Assembly (NCBI RefSeq): GCF_900240305.1
Contig: NZ_LT964854.1
Location: 2,542,001-2,606,000, forward strand
DNA: 64,000 bases
Direction: 5' to 3'
From: Ottowia massiliensis
GTDB lineage: Bacteria > Pseudomonadota > Gammaproteobacteria > Burkholderiales > Burkholderiaceae_C
The notes beneath the pieces are model-generated. The model searched no databases, was not told where the DNA came from, and saw only the letters and a list, made by a program, of their open reading frames with translations. Each line of letters begins with the position of its first letter. The first letter of the stretch is position 1. Shown one piece after another: positions 52,440-64,000 of this stretch. The translations under genes and the position numbers were made by a program.

Positions 52440-53834
52440 ATGACCTTGCGCATTTACGACACGCTGACCCGCGCGTTGCAGGACTTTTCCCCCATCGAAC
52501 CCGGCCACGTGCGCATGTATGTGTGCGGCATGACGGTTTATGACCTGTGCCACATCGGCCACGCGCGCTCGGTGGTGGCGTTTGACGTGGTGCGGCGCTG
52601 GCTTCAGGCCAGCGGCTACCGCGTGACTTTCGTGCGCAACATCACGGATATTGACGACAAGATCATCCGCCGCGCCACGGAAAGGGGCGAGCGCATCGGC
52701 CAGCTCACCGCCCGCATGATTGGCGAGATGCACCGCGACTTTGCCGCGCTGGGCGCACTGGCGCCCACGCACGAGCCGCGCGCCACGGATTACGTGCCGC
52801 AAATGCTCTCGCTCATTGGCCAGCTGCAAGACAAGGGGCTGGCCTATCCGGCAGGCGATGGCGACGTGGGCGGCGACATGAATTACGCCGTGCGCAAGTT
52901 TCCCGGCTACGGCAAGCTCTCGGGCAAGTCGCTGGACGAATTGCAGGCCGGCAGCCGCGTGGATGTGGACGCGGGCAAGCACGATCCGCTGGACTTCGTG
53001 CTGTGGAAGGCCGCCAAGCCCGCCGAACCCGAAGACGCCCAATGGCCCAGCCCCTACGGCCCGGGCCGCCCCGGCTGGCACATCGAGTGCTCGGCCATGA
53101 GCTGCGCGCTGCTGGGCGAGAGTTTTGACATTCACGGCGGCGGCGCCGACCTGCAATTTCCCCACCACGAAAACGAAATCGCCCAAAGCGAAGGCGCGCA
53201 CGACAAGCCCATGGCGCGGCTGTGGATGCACAACGGCTTTGTCAATGTGGACAACGAGAAGATGTCCAAGTCGCTGGGCAACTTTTTCACCATCCGCGAC
53301 GTGCTGGAGCAGTTCGACGCCGAGACCCTGCGCTTTTTCATCGTCCGCACCCACTACCGCAGCCCGCTCAATTACAGCGACGCGCACCTGCAAGACGCGC
53401 GCGGCGCCTTGAAGCGCCTTTACACCACCTTGCAGGCCGTGCCGCCCGCTTCCATGGCGCCGCAAGCCATTGACTGGGCGCACCCGCAAGCGGCGCGCTT
53501 CAAGGCCGCGATGGATGAGGACTTCGGCACGCCCGAGGCCGTGGCCGCCCTGTTTGACCTGGCCAGCGAAGCCAACCGCAGCCGCAGCGCGCAAGACGCG
53601 GGCCTGCTCAAGGCCCTGGGCGGCCTGCTGGGCCTGCTGCAAGGCGATCCGCAAGCCTTTTTGCAAGCGGGCAGCGCGCTGGATGAAGCGGCCATTCAGG
53701 CGCGCATCGAGGCCCGCGCCGCCGCCAAGAAGGCCAAGAACTTTGCCGAGGCCGACCGCATCCGCGCCGAACTGCTGGCCGCCGGCATCGCGCTCAAGGA
53801 CGGCCCGCAAGGCACCACCTGGGAAGCGGCCTGA
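52440..53834 (+). CDS. cysS: Cysteinyl-tRNA synthetase
   Basis: This is a 464-residue class I synthetase. It has the Cys-rich zinc and HIGH site MYVCGMTVYDLCHIGHARS, then GWHIECSAM, HHENEIAQSEGA and the KMSKSLGNFF loop. The C-terminal helical domain ends in KDGPQGTTWEAA. It charges tRNA(Cys). A dispersed-repeat copy follows its stop. Confidence 0.97.
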   Translation: MTLRIYDTLTRALQDFSPIEPGHVRMYVCGMTVYDLCHIGHARSVVAFDVVRRWLQASGYRVTFVRNITDIDDKIIRRATERGERIGQLTARMIGEMHRDFAALGALAPTHEPRATDYVPQMLSLIGQLQDKGLAYPAGDGDVGGDMNYAVRKFPGYGKLSGKSLDELQAGSRVDVDAGKHDPLDFVLWKAAKPAEPEDAQWPSPYGPGRPGWHIECSAMSCALLGESFDIHGGGADLQFPHHENEIAQSEGAHDKPMARLWMHNGFVNVDNEKMSKSLGNFFTIRDVLEQFDAETLRFFIVRTHYRSPLNYSDAHLQDARGALKRLYTTLQAVPPASMAPQAIDWAHPQAARFKAAMDEDFGTPEAVAALFDLASEANRSRSAQDAGLLKALGGLLGLLQGDPQAFLQAGSALDEAAIQARIEARAAAKKAKNFAEADRIRAELLAAGIALKDGPQGTTWEAA

Positions 53835-53893
53835 GAGGCTGTTCCGAAAACCGGCGCGAAGCTTGGCCCCAGCTGGCTGGCAAGTCTCTTCGA

Positions 53894-53983
53894 TCATCAA
53901 AAGAAGTAGCAAATTCAGGCCCCATAAAACCCCCTTCAGCGCAGATTCCCGTAGGAGGTCATGCTATCGAATACAGAGCGAAA
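53894..53983 (-). repeat. Dispersed repeat, copy L
   Basis: On the minus strand: CATTTCGCTCTGTATTC, GATAGCATGACCTCCTACGG, GGTTTTATGGGGCC and TGAATTTGCTACTTCTTTTG. It lies between cysS and the glycosylase gene. Confidence 0.85.
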
Positions 53984-54093
53984 TGGCAGCGTCTTTCCGC
54001 CCTTTGCCCGCCTTTTGCCCGCCCTGCCCTGCCCGCCACGCCAGCGCCGCGCGCCTGGCCGCCATCTCCCTTTTCCGCCTCTTGTTTTCGCCC

Positions 54094-54744
54094 ATGCCAG
54101 ACGCCGCCCCTGACAGCACCGCCATCGCCACCCCGCCCTGGTGGCGCGAAGCCTGCGCGCACCTGAGCAAAAAAGACCGCGTCATGCGCCGCCTCATTCC
54201 GCAGTACGGCGACGCCTGCCTGGAATCGCGCGGCAACGCCTTCGTCACGCTGGCGCGCTCCATCGTCGGCCAGCAAATCTCGGTGAAAGCCGCGCAGTCG
54301 GTGTGGGACCGCTTCGCCGCGCTGCTGGCCGCCTTCACCCCGCAAGGCGTGCTGCAACTGGGCGCGCACGAGATGCGCGCCGCCGGCCTGTCGGCCCGCA
54401 AGGTGGAATACCTGCGCGATCTGGCCCGCCACTTTGACGATGGCCGCATCGCCCCCGCCCAGTGGCGCGCCATGACCGACGAAGCCATCATCAGCGAGCT
54501 GGTCGCCATTCGCGGCATTGGCCGCTGGACGGCGGAGATGTTTCTCATCTTCCACATGATGCGCTCCGACGTGCTGCCGCTGGACGACGTGGGCCTGATC
54601 AAGGGCGTCAGCCGCAATTACTTCGGCGGCGAACCCGTCAGCCGCCTGGACATCCGCGAACTCGCCCAGGCCTGGCAGCCCTGGCGCAGCGTGGCCACTT
54701 GGTACATCTGGCGCTCGCTGGACCCGCTGCCCGTGGTGTATTGA
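54094..54744 (+). CDS. DNA-3-methyladenine glycosylase II (AlkA/HhH family)
   Basis: This is 216 residues from MPDAAPDSTAIATPPWWREA. The frame is open far upstream through cysS, so the start is uncertain and could be further 5'. It has the helix-hairpin-helix and catalytic region LVAIRGIGRWTAEMFLIFHM followed by LPLDDVGLIKGV with the catalytic Asp, and SIVGQQISVKAA earlier. It excises alkylated bases. With the AlkD-like gene it gives the window two distinct alkylation-repair glycosylases. Confidence 0.92.
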   Translation: MPDAAPDSTAIATPPWWREACAHLSKKDRVMRRLIPQYGDACLESRGNAFVTLARSIVGQQISVKAAQSVWDRFAALLAAFTPQGVLQLGAHEMRAAGLSARKVEYLRDLARHFDDGRIAPAQWRAMTDEAIISELVAIRGIGRWTAEMFLIFHMMRSDVLPLDDVGLIKGVSRNYFGGEPVSRLDIRELAQAWQPWRSVATWYIWRSLDPLPVVY

Positions 54745-54837
54745 CCTTGCCGCCAGCCCAAGGCGGCAGGCGCCCTGCCCTCCCGCCAGCTCTTGCCTTG
54801 CCTCTTGCCGCTCCTGAAGCCGCGCCCTGCCGCTCGT

Positions 54838-54905
54838 TTCGCAAGGCCAGCCCGTTGGTCCCTGCACGGCCGGCCGGTCGGCAGCGATACAGTGAGCGTA
54901 AGATA
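54838..54905 (+). pseudogene. Remnant of a third paralogue of the Campylobacter-like family
   Basis: This ~68-base sequence (CGCAAGGCCAGCCCG, GTCCCTGCACGGCCG, GGTCGGCAGCGATACAG) aligns with 56004-56071 in the intact gene (AAGGCCAGCTCATCGTCCC, GGGCGGCAGCGATACCG), with indels that break the frame. It is the first sequence of this island on the left. Past it, to 55172, the DNA turns AT-rich and I see no gene. Confidence 0.65.
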
Positions 54906-55172
54906 AATAGAAACGCCTAGGAGGCCTTGCGCCCGTGATGAGCATAGAGGAGGCGCTGCGCCCGGCGCCGAATTTATCTCGGTTTAACGCGGACGAAGAT
55001 GACAAGAATTTTTGACGCTTTCATTGCAAAATGCGGCAAAAATGGGTTGGCGGATTAAATTCAAATGCAATGCTTAAGGATGTCTGAATTTGACCGCGAC
55101 TTAATTGAATTTGCCCGCAAACGTTAAAATTGCCTATCAGGATCGAGCCGAAATTTATTCGAAAGGAAATTT

Positions 55173-56339
55173 ATGGCAGGTTTCGCAAACAAGGCCAAAT
55201 CCAAAGTTTTTGCCGCATGCGTTTGCATCGTTTTTGCCGCATGCGTTTATATCGGGTTTGGCGGGCCAAGCTCAAGTGCGAGCGAGCTGGAGGGCAGATG
55301 GGAGCTGGTTTCGCTAAAAGCGCAGGGGCAGAACTTTCAAGTCGCGGGACAAAAGTGCTTTGGCGATTCGTTTTTTGAAATTTCGGGCGATGAAGCAACG
55401 GTCGGAATCGTGGGATCAAATCCCGACGGCTCGTGCAACCGTAGCGCAGGTAAAAGCGGCCACAAAAGCCTAGGCGGCGGAAAATACGCGCTGAGCACCA
55501 AAGGGCTGGGCGAGTTTTGGCTAAAGGGCGGCATGCTCGAATACAAGCAGGCCGTCGCCGGGCAAGAGGTTGTATTCGTCTTTAAAAAAAGCGCGGCACA
55601 GGCAGGGTCTGGCGCAAATCCGGTGCAAACCAAATCAAGCTCAAGCAATCCCGTAAAAGACCCTGGCGTAAGGCATAGCGACGCGGGAGCGGACAAAAAA
55701 GGCTCGGGAGTATTCGGCGGAACGAAATTCAATATGCTGCAAAACACGAGCGAGGATTATTCCTTTTACCTGCGCGACGACGGCACCTACGCGAGCCGTT
55801 TAGAAAAACCCGACTGGCGCACGCGCATCGACGGCACGTATAAGGTCAAGGGCGGCATACTAACGATAACCAGCAACGACGACTATGACACGAGCTACTA
55901 TTGCGAAAATGACGACTGCACCTTTTTGTGGAACTCGATCGGCACGGGATATTATATGTTTCAAGCCAAAATCGCCAGCGAAATGCCAAAAGACTGTTTC
56001 TCGTTTCGAAAGGCCAGCTCATCGTCCCTGCACGACTGGTCGGGCGGCAGCGATACCGTAAGCGTAGGCGTGAGCGGGTACTATTGCTTCGATGGCAAAG
56101 GGCGCTTTAGCTCGGGCGGATCGTCATACGCTACGGCAAGCTCGGGCACGGCGGGCGGCGGCATAGGCGGAGGCAGCTCAAAATCGCGCAGCGACGAGGG
56201 TTCATACACGCTCGATCAAGGCGAACTCACACTCAAATACGACGACGGTACGACCCTGCGCCACAGCTTTTTCTACACTCCGCCGCTCGGCAAAGACAAG
56301 AAGGCCATGGCGATCATCGACGGCGAAGTTTATCGCTAG
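55173..56339 (+). CDS. Secreted Campylobacter-like protein A, unknown function
   Basis: This is a 388-residue protein with GAAAGGAAATTT just before the ATG. An N-terminal hydrophobic region (about 10-30, with two Cys) may be a signal or anchor. Residues about 38-130 form a lipocalin-like unit: ELEGRWELVSLKAQGQNFQV, AGQKCFGDSFFEISGD, GEFWLKGGMLEYKQ. A Ser/Lys linker follows. About 190-388 is a second domain with SFYLRDDGTYASRLEKPDWR, paired Cys in YYCENDDCTF and a Ser/Gly-rich stretch near the end. Codon usage and AAATTTAT-rich flanks are unlike the rest of the window and like Campylobacter. I know no function for the family. Confidence 0.7.
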   Translation: MAGFANKAKSKVFAACVCIVFAACVYIGFGGPSSSASELEGRWELVSLKAQGQNFQVAGQKCFGDSFFEISGDEATVGIVGSNPDGSCNRSAGKSGHKSLGGGKYALSTKGLGEFWLKGGMLEYKQAVAGQEVVFVFKKSAAQAGSGANPVQTKSSSSNPVKDPGVRHSDAGADKKGSGVFGGTKFNMLQNTSEDYSFYLRDDGTYASRLEKPDWRTRIDGTYKVKGGILTITSNDDYDTSYYCENDDCTFLWNSIGTGYYMFQAKIASEMPKDCFSFRKASSSSLHDWSGGSDTVSVGVSGYYCFDGKGRFSSGGSSYATASSGTAGGGIGGGSSKSRSDEGSYTLDQGELTLKYDDGTTLRHSFFYTPPLGKDKKAMAIIDGEVYR

Positions 56340-56431
56340 GCCCGCGGTCATGAAAGCTTTTATGACTTTGCAGACCAAATCAGAAACCGCATGATGCAGC
56401 GGTTTCGCAAAATACTCTCGAAAGGAAATCC

Positions 56432-57934
56432 ATGATTAAATCCAAGATCTTTGCCGCATGCGTTTTTGCCGGCGTTTGCGGGCCAAATTTATACGCAAGC
56501 GAACTACAGAGTCGATGGAACATAATCTCAGCCGAATTGAACGGGCAGAGCATGCAAACGGCGGGGCAAAAATGCCTGGAGGATTCGTTTTTTGAAATCA
56601 ACGGCGACGTCGCAAAATTCACGCTCAGCGATTCAAGCGGCGGCTCGTGCAAAAGCGGCAAACAAAGTTATGAATATAAAAGCCTAGGCGGCGGCAGATA
56701 CGCTCTCATCGCAAACGGCGCGGATGCGGGTGAGTTTTGGATAAATGGCGATGAACTCAAGCTAAAGCAGCCCTTGGACGGAGGAAAATTTATAGTTTTC
56801 GGCTTCAAAAAAGATGCGGGCAACTCCACAGGCGTCGCAACAAATCAGGCTCAATTCAATATGAATGGCGCCAAGCCGCAAAGCGGGGGTGAGCTTGAAG
56901 GCAGATGGGACGTCGTCTCCGTTACGACGCAGGGGCAGACGTTCAAAACGGCGGGCCAAAAGTGCTTTGAAGATTCGTTTTTTCAGATTGCGGGCGGCAA
57001 AGCGACTGTTAGCATTGTGGCCGCAAATTCCGACGGCTCGTGCAAGACGGGCGCGGGAAGCAGCGGCTATCAGAGCCTTGGCAGCGGCAGATACGCGCTC
57101 GATAAAGATGCGGGCGAATTTAGATTAAAGGGCGACACGCTCGAATACAGGCAGGCGGACAATGACATCGTATTCACCTTCAAAAAACGGGCAGGCGGGG
57201 CAAGTTCAAGCGGCTCAGCGCAAGCCAGATCAAGCTCAAGCGCAAATCAAGCAGCAAATGCAAAAGACCCTGGCGTAAAACACAGCGACGCAAAAGCCAC
57301 CAAAAAAGGCACGGGCGTGTTTGCGGGCAAGTGGGTCTTCATAAACACCAATACTGACATATCCTTTTATCTGCGCGACGACGGCACTTATGCGAGCCGT
57401 TTAGGAAAGCCCGACTGGCGCACGCGCATCGACGGCACGTATAAAAAAGACGGCAAAAAAATCGTACGAACCGCCAACGACGGCGAGCAAAGCACATATA
57501 GCTGCGAGAATGCGGATTGCACGTTTTTGTTGAGCGACGGCGGCGGATACCATCTCTTTAACGCTCAAATCTTGAATGAGGTGCCAAAGGGCAGCTACTC
57601 ATTCACCTCCGTTGGCTCCATGTCCGTTTACAACGCCTCGGGCGATTTGGACGTCGTTGGCGGAGGCGTGAGCGGGCACTATGACTTCGACGGCAAAGGC
57701 CGCTTCAGGGACGGCAGTTGGGCCTACTCCTCCGCCGCCATGAGCAATGTGGGCGGCGGCGGAACAAGATCTAGCAGTAGCGCGGGCTCATATACGCTGG
57801 ATAGCGGTGAACTCACGCTCAGATACGACGACGGACGGACGCAGCGACATAGCTTTTTTTACATTCCGCCCACTAGCGAAGGAAAAGCGGGCGGAGTGGT
57901 CGTCGACGGCGTGATATATTTTTTGGATGAATAA
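56432..57934 (+). CDS. Secreted Campylobacter-like protein B with duplicated N-terminal unit
   Basis: This is a 500-residue paralogue of the gene before it, 92 bp apart, again with GAAAGGAAATCC before the ATG. The signal peptide ends near LYASEL. The lipocalin-like unit is present twice: about 23-125 (ELQSRWNIISAELNGQSMQT) and about 153-250 (ELEGRWDVVSVTTQGQTFKT), each with GQKC and a second Cys near SDGSCK. The C-terminal domain (about 300-500) keeps SFYLRDDGTYASRLGKPDWR, TYSCENADCTF and RHSFFYIPP. The two genes therefore differ by an internal domain duplication, as in adaptive surface or inhibitor proteins. Function is unknown. Confidence 0.7.
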   Translation: MIKSKIFAACVFAGVCGPNLYASELQSRWNIISAELNGQSMQTAGQKCLEDSFFEINGDVAKFTLSDSSGGSCKSGKQSYEYKSLGGGRYALIANGADAGEFWINGDELKLKQPLDGGKFIVFGFKKDAGNSTGVATNQAQFNMNGAKPQSGGELEGRWDVVSVTTQGQTFKTAGQKCFEDSFFQIAGGKATVSIVAANSDGSCKTGAGSSGYQSLGSGRYALDKDAGEFRLKGDTLEYRQADNDIVFTFKKRAGGASSSGSAQARSSSSANQAANAKDPGVKHSDAKATKKGTGVFAGKWVFINTNTDISFYLRDDGTYASRLGKPDWRTRIDGTYKKDGKKIVRTANDGEQSTYSCENADCTFLLSDGGGYHLFNAQILNEVPKGSYSFTSVGSMSVYNASGDLDVVGGGVSGHYDFDGKGRFRDGSWAYSSAAMSNVGGGGTRSSSSAGSYTLDSGELTLRYDDGRTQRHSFFYIPPTSEGKAGGVVVDGVIYFLDE

Positions 57935-58123
57935 ATTTAGCGCGCAGCCTGGCTCGGTTTTGAATTTATAAATCCCGATTCCAAATACAAGCCGCCAGCC
58001 CGTCAAAGCGATCGCTCTAAGATTGGCAATTTAAATTTTGCCTGCGCTTTTACAAGCCAGCCAAATTTATCGATCTGACGGCAAATTTTTATCGCCATGT
58101 GATATTTGGCAAGAAGGGCGATG

Positions 58124-59188
58124 ATGGATAATCCGCCCTTTTTTGCAAGGAAACCCGTGGCGTTTTTTGGGAATGACTACCTGGCCGGATGCCATCCGGC
58201 CATCATGGAACGGCTGGCGGCTACCAATCTGGAGCAAACCGCAGGCTACGGGCTGGACCCGTATAGCGAAAGCGCGCGCGAAAAAATCCGCGCCGCCGTG
58301 CACGACGAGCGGGCCGATGTGCACTTTCTGGTGGGCGGCACGCAAACCAACGCCGCTGTCATCGCCAGCATCCTGCGGCCCTGGCAGGGCGTGATCGCCG
58401 CCGAAACCGGGCACGTGGCCACGCACGAAACCGGCGCCATTGAAGCGGGCGGCCACAAGGTGCTGACCCTGCGCAGCACAGACGGCAAGCTCACCGCGCG
58501 GCAAGTGCATGAATACGCGCGCTACTACCAAGCAAACCCGGCGCAAGAGCACCTGGTGCAGCCGGGCATGGTCTACATCTCGCACCCCAGCGAGCTGGGC
58601 ACGGCGTATGCCAAGGCCGAATTGCAGGCCATCTCCCAGGCCTGCCGCGAGCACGGGCTGGCGCTGTTCGTGGATGGCGCGCGGCTGGGCTACGCGCTGC
58701 ACGCGCAGGTCAGCGACATCACGCTGCCTGACCTGGCCGGGCTGTGTGACGTGTTCTACATTGGCGGCACCAAATGCGGGGCGCTGTTTGGCGAAGCCGT
58801 GGTGATTTGCAACGACGCCTTCAAGCCGCACTTTCGCGCCCTGATGAAGCAGCGCGGCGCCCTGCTCGCCAAAGGGCGGCTGCTGGGCCTTCAGTTCGAC
58901 ACGCTGTTCACCGGCGGCCTTTACACGCGCATTTGCCACGGCGCTCTGGCGCACGCGCGGCGCATCCGCCAGGCATTCGAGGCCAAGGGCGTGGCCTTTC
59001 ACGGCGAATCGAACACGAACCAGCAATTTCCCATTCTTGAGCGCCGACAGGCGGACTATTTCGTGCGCGAATTCGGCTTTGCCGACTGGGAGGAGCTGGA
59101 CGGCCGCCACGTGGTGCGCTACTGCACCAGCTGGGCCACCACGGCGCAGCAGGTGGATGAGCTGCTGCGGGCCATTGAGCGGCTTTGA
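58124..59188 (+). CDS. Low-specificity L-threonine aldolase-like PLP enzyme
   Basis: This is 354 residues from the second of two adjacent ATGs, five bases after AAGGG. It belongs to the beta-eliminating lyase family: FFGNDYLAGCHPAIMERLAA, VHFLVGGTQTNAAVIASIL, a His after ETGHVATHETGAIE, VDGARLGYAL and the PLP-Lys motif FYIGGTKCG. It splits L-threonine or allo-threonine to glycine and acetaldehyde. GC is high again, so the Campylobacter-like island ends just before it. Confidence 0.92.
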   Translation: MDNPPFFARKPVAFFGNDYLAGCHPAIMERLAATNLEQTAGYGLDPYSESAREKIRAAVHDERADVHFLVGGTQTNAAVIASILRPWQGVIAAETGHVATHETGAIEAGGHKVLTLRSTDGKLTARQVHEYARYYQANPAQEHLVQPGMVYISHPSELGTAYAKAELQAISQACREHGLALFVDGARLGYALHAQVSDITLPDLAGLCDVFYIGGTKCGALFGEAVVICNDAFKPHFRALMKQRGALLAKGRLLGLQFDTLFTGGLYTRICHGALAHARRIRQAFEAKGVAFHGESNTNQQFPILERRQADYFVREFGFADWEELDGRHVVRYCTSWATTAQQVDELLRAIERL

Positions 59189-59257
59189 GCACAAGCCGTA
59201 AATGCTCTTTCAAAGACGATTTCCAGCCAAAAACGCCTGAATATCTTGCGGACCTGA

Positions 59258-59797
59258 TTAATCAACAGAGCTGTCATCTTCCGACCAATATCTGACGGAT
59301 TTCGATCTATCGCGCCGCAGGCGTTTCAACGCCTTTTGCACAAGAGGATGGTTTTTCAATGCGCTGTTATTCAGCGCAAAGGCCGTTGATGCCCTGACTT
59401 CATCGAATGGATCCGTTGAAGCCTTGACGAGAGCTTTAATGGATTCAGGCGCGTCAATGTGCCCTAGAGCGGCTGCCGCTTCATTCCTGACATAAGGTGA
59501 TGGGTCATTTTCGAGCGCATCTATCAGCAATGGCAGTCCCTGCTGCACAAAAAGCGGATTTCCACCTTTCATTTGACCAAGCAGGAACATGCTCATGCCT
59601 CGCAGCACGGGTTTCGCAGACTGACACAAGCGCTTGGCCAAGTTGAAGCCCCATGCGCCGCCATGCAGCTGAATCTTCATGGCGGCTTGACGCCTCACGC
59701 GCCAATCAGGGTCAGCCAGGAACGGCTCCAGCGTTTGCACTTCATAGAGCTGCATGGCCTGAAACAGCAGCATCTCCAGGCTTGATTCTTCTTTCAT
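59258..59797 (-). CDS. HEAT-repeat protein
   Basis: This is a 179-residue all-helical protein with HEAT/PBS-lyase-type repeats: PDWRVRRQAAMKIQLHGGAW, NDPSPYVRNEAAAALGHIDA and DPFDEVRASTAFALNNSALK. Such proteins are protein-binding scaffolds. There is no catalytic motif. It has AT-rich upstream DNA (59800-59950) and no operon partner. The C-terminus is basic and then acidic (RRDRSKS, EDDSSVD). Confidence 0.75.
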   Translation of the reverse strand: MKEESSLEMLLFQAMQLYEVQTLEPFLADPDWRVRRQAAMKIQLHGGAWGFNLAKRLCQSAKPVLRGMSMFLLGQMKGGNPLFVQQGLPLLIDALENDPSPYVRNEAAAALGHIDAPESIKALVKASTDPFDEVRASTAFALNNSALKNHPLVQKALKRLRRDRSKSVRYWSEDDSSVD

Positions 59798-60041
59798 GTA
59801 TCAAAGCTGATTCCGCAACCTATCACCTAGGCAACCTTTTCCTATTGGAGATAATGATTTTCATATTATAAAAGACATGAAGTAAAGCGAGAATATCCTG
59901 CGCAATTATGAGCATGTCGAGACAATATTTTTGAATCTATTTGAACTGGCTTGGTGATTCCGTGGCCTCGTCATTTGTGCATGGCGTGGCGCCTGGCGAT
60001 CTGATGAATTGAAATAGCCGGTTTTTTCATTGACAGACAGC

Positions 60042-63605
<3,564 letters not shown>

Positions 63606-63891
63606 GGGTAGAGAGGAAAAAAACAGGAAACAAGCGGCCCCGCGCCACGGCGGAGCGCGGCAGGCAGCCGCACGGAAACCGGAAAAGCGGGGATTGTCGC
63701 CCTTGCCATCCGCCGCCTGCGGGCAAGGGCGGGTGCCAAGCGCCCGCGCCCGGCTGGGCTTGCGGCCCGCGCTGTTGAGCGCCCGCATGTTCAGAGCATG
63801 CTCCGCATCGGTCCGGCAGGCCGCGCGCCAAATTGAGGCGGCGGGGTCAAGCGCGGCGGGCGGGCGGTGCCCCGCAGGCCCTGACCGGGAA

Positions 63892-63985
63892 ACATCAAAA
63901 ACAGGAGCTGATTTGAGGGGTAACAAATGCCGTTCTGCGCTTTCTGCACTAGGACATCATGCTATGGATAGAGGAGCGAAATAAG
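63892..63985 (-). repeat. Dispersed repeat, copy M
   Basis: On the minus strand: TTATTTCGCTCCTCTATCC, ATAGCATGATGTCCTAGTGC, GCGCAGAACGGCATTTG and CAAATCAGCTCCTGTTTTTG. It lies upstream of dnaE at the end of the window. Confidence 0.88.
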
Positions 63986-64000
63986 GCGCCAGAAAAGCAA

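Noticed and set aside
54901..54950. Possible further dispersed-repeat copy (CCTAGGAGG followed by GAGCATAGAGGAGG)
   Set aside because: Only short pieces match and the order and spacing of the repeat blocks are not kept.

Overview
The window looks like a chromosomal segment of a high-GC betaproteobacterium of the order Burkholderiales, most like the Comamonadaceae. The grounds are the gene order (propionyl-CoA carboxylase, MeaB, methylmalonyl-CoA mutase; metF-tlyA-ahcY with an SAH riboswitch; cysB-cbiX; lptG-lptF/pepA-holC) and the porin type. Two lower-GC segments look imported from other bacteria. One carries Neisseriaceae-type DNA uptake sequences and the other reads like Campylobacter DNA. 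Both donor groups live in the mouth, so an oral, Ottowia-like organism is a reasonable inference, but no rRNA or species marker lies in the window. A single n at 48074 shows that this is a draft or gap-joined assembly.

Layout. 1-3.5 kb: end of a cobalamin branch (cobS, cobC), a CHRD lipoprotein and an orphan substrate-binding protein. 3.5-8.5 kb: an IS5-type remnant, an orphan efflux outer-membrane factor, an SLC13 anion transporter and a truncated TonB-dependent receptor. 8.5-16 kb: a complete propionyl-CoA to succinyl-CoA module on the minus strand. Its mutase needs B12, which fits cobS/cobC and cbiX in the same window. 16.5-24.2 kb: PHB depolymerase, a TPR/GT41 glycosyltransferase, an amino-acid-type binding protein, tilS and a frameshifted LysR regulator. 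24.3-31.1 kb: a lower-GC segment with hydrolases, an osmoprotectant-type ABC transporter split by two oxidoreductase genes, several DUS-like motifs and an acetyltransferase remnant. 31.1-37 kb: the methyl-cycle block metF, tlyA, three accessory genes and ahcY. 37-43.2 kb: cysB, cbiX, lptG, lptF, pepA, holC. 44-49.8 kb: a duplicated pair of genes, each a porin followed by an Ala/Gln-rich protein; the second pair is decayed. 50-54.7 kb: a degenerate antitoxin, two cyclophilins, a TPR protein, cysS and an AlkA-type glycosylase. 54.8-58.1 kb: the Campylobacter-like island with two full paralogues and one remnant of an unknown secreted family. 58.1-63.6 kb: threonine aldolase, a HEAT protein and dnaE.

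The most unusual feature is a roughly 85-95 bp dispersed repeat, present in about 13 whole or split copies in both orientations. I could not match it to a named family. Most copies are intergenic, but one sits in frame inside tlyA, one is split by an IS remnant, and one appears to provide the start codon of tilS. Several copies can fold the same short central hairpin, with a compensatory base change. Smaller homopolymer frameshifts (LysR, second porin, second Ala/Gln-rich gene) may be real decay or sequencing error.
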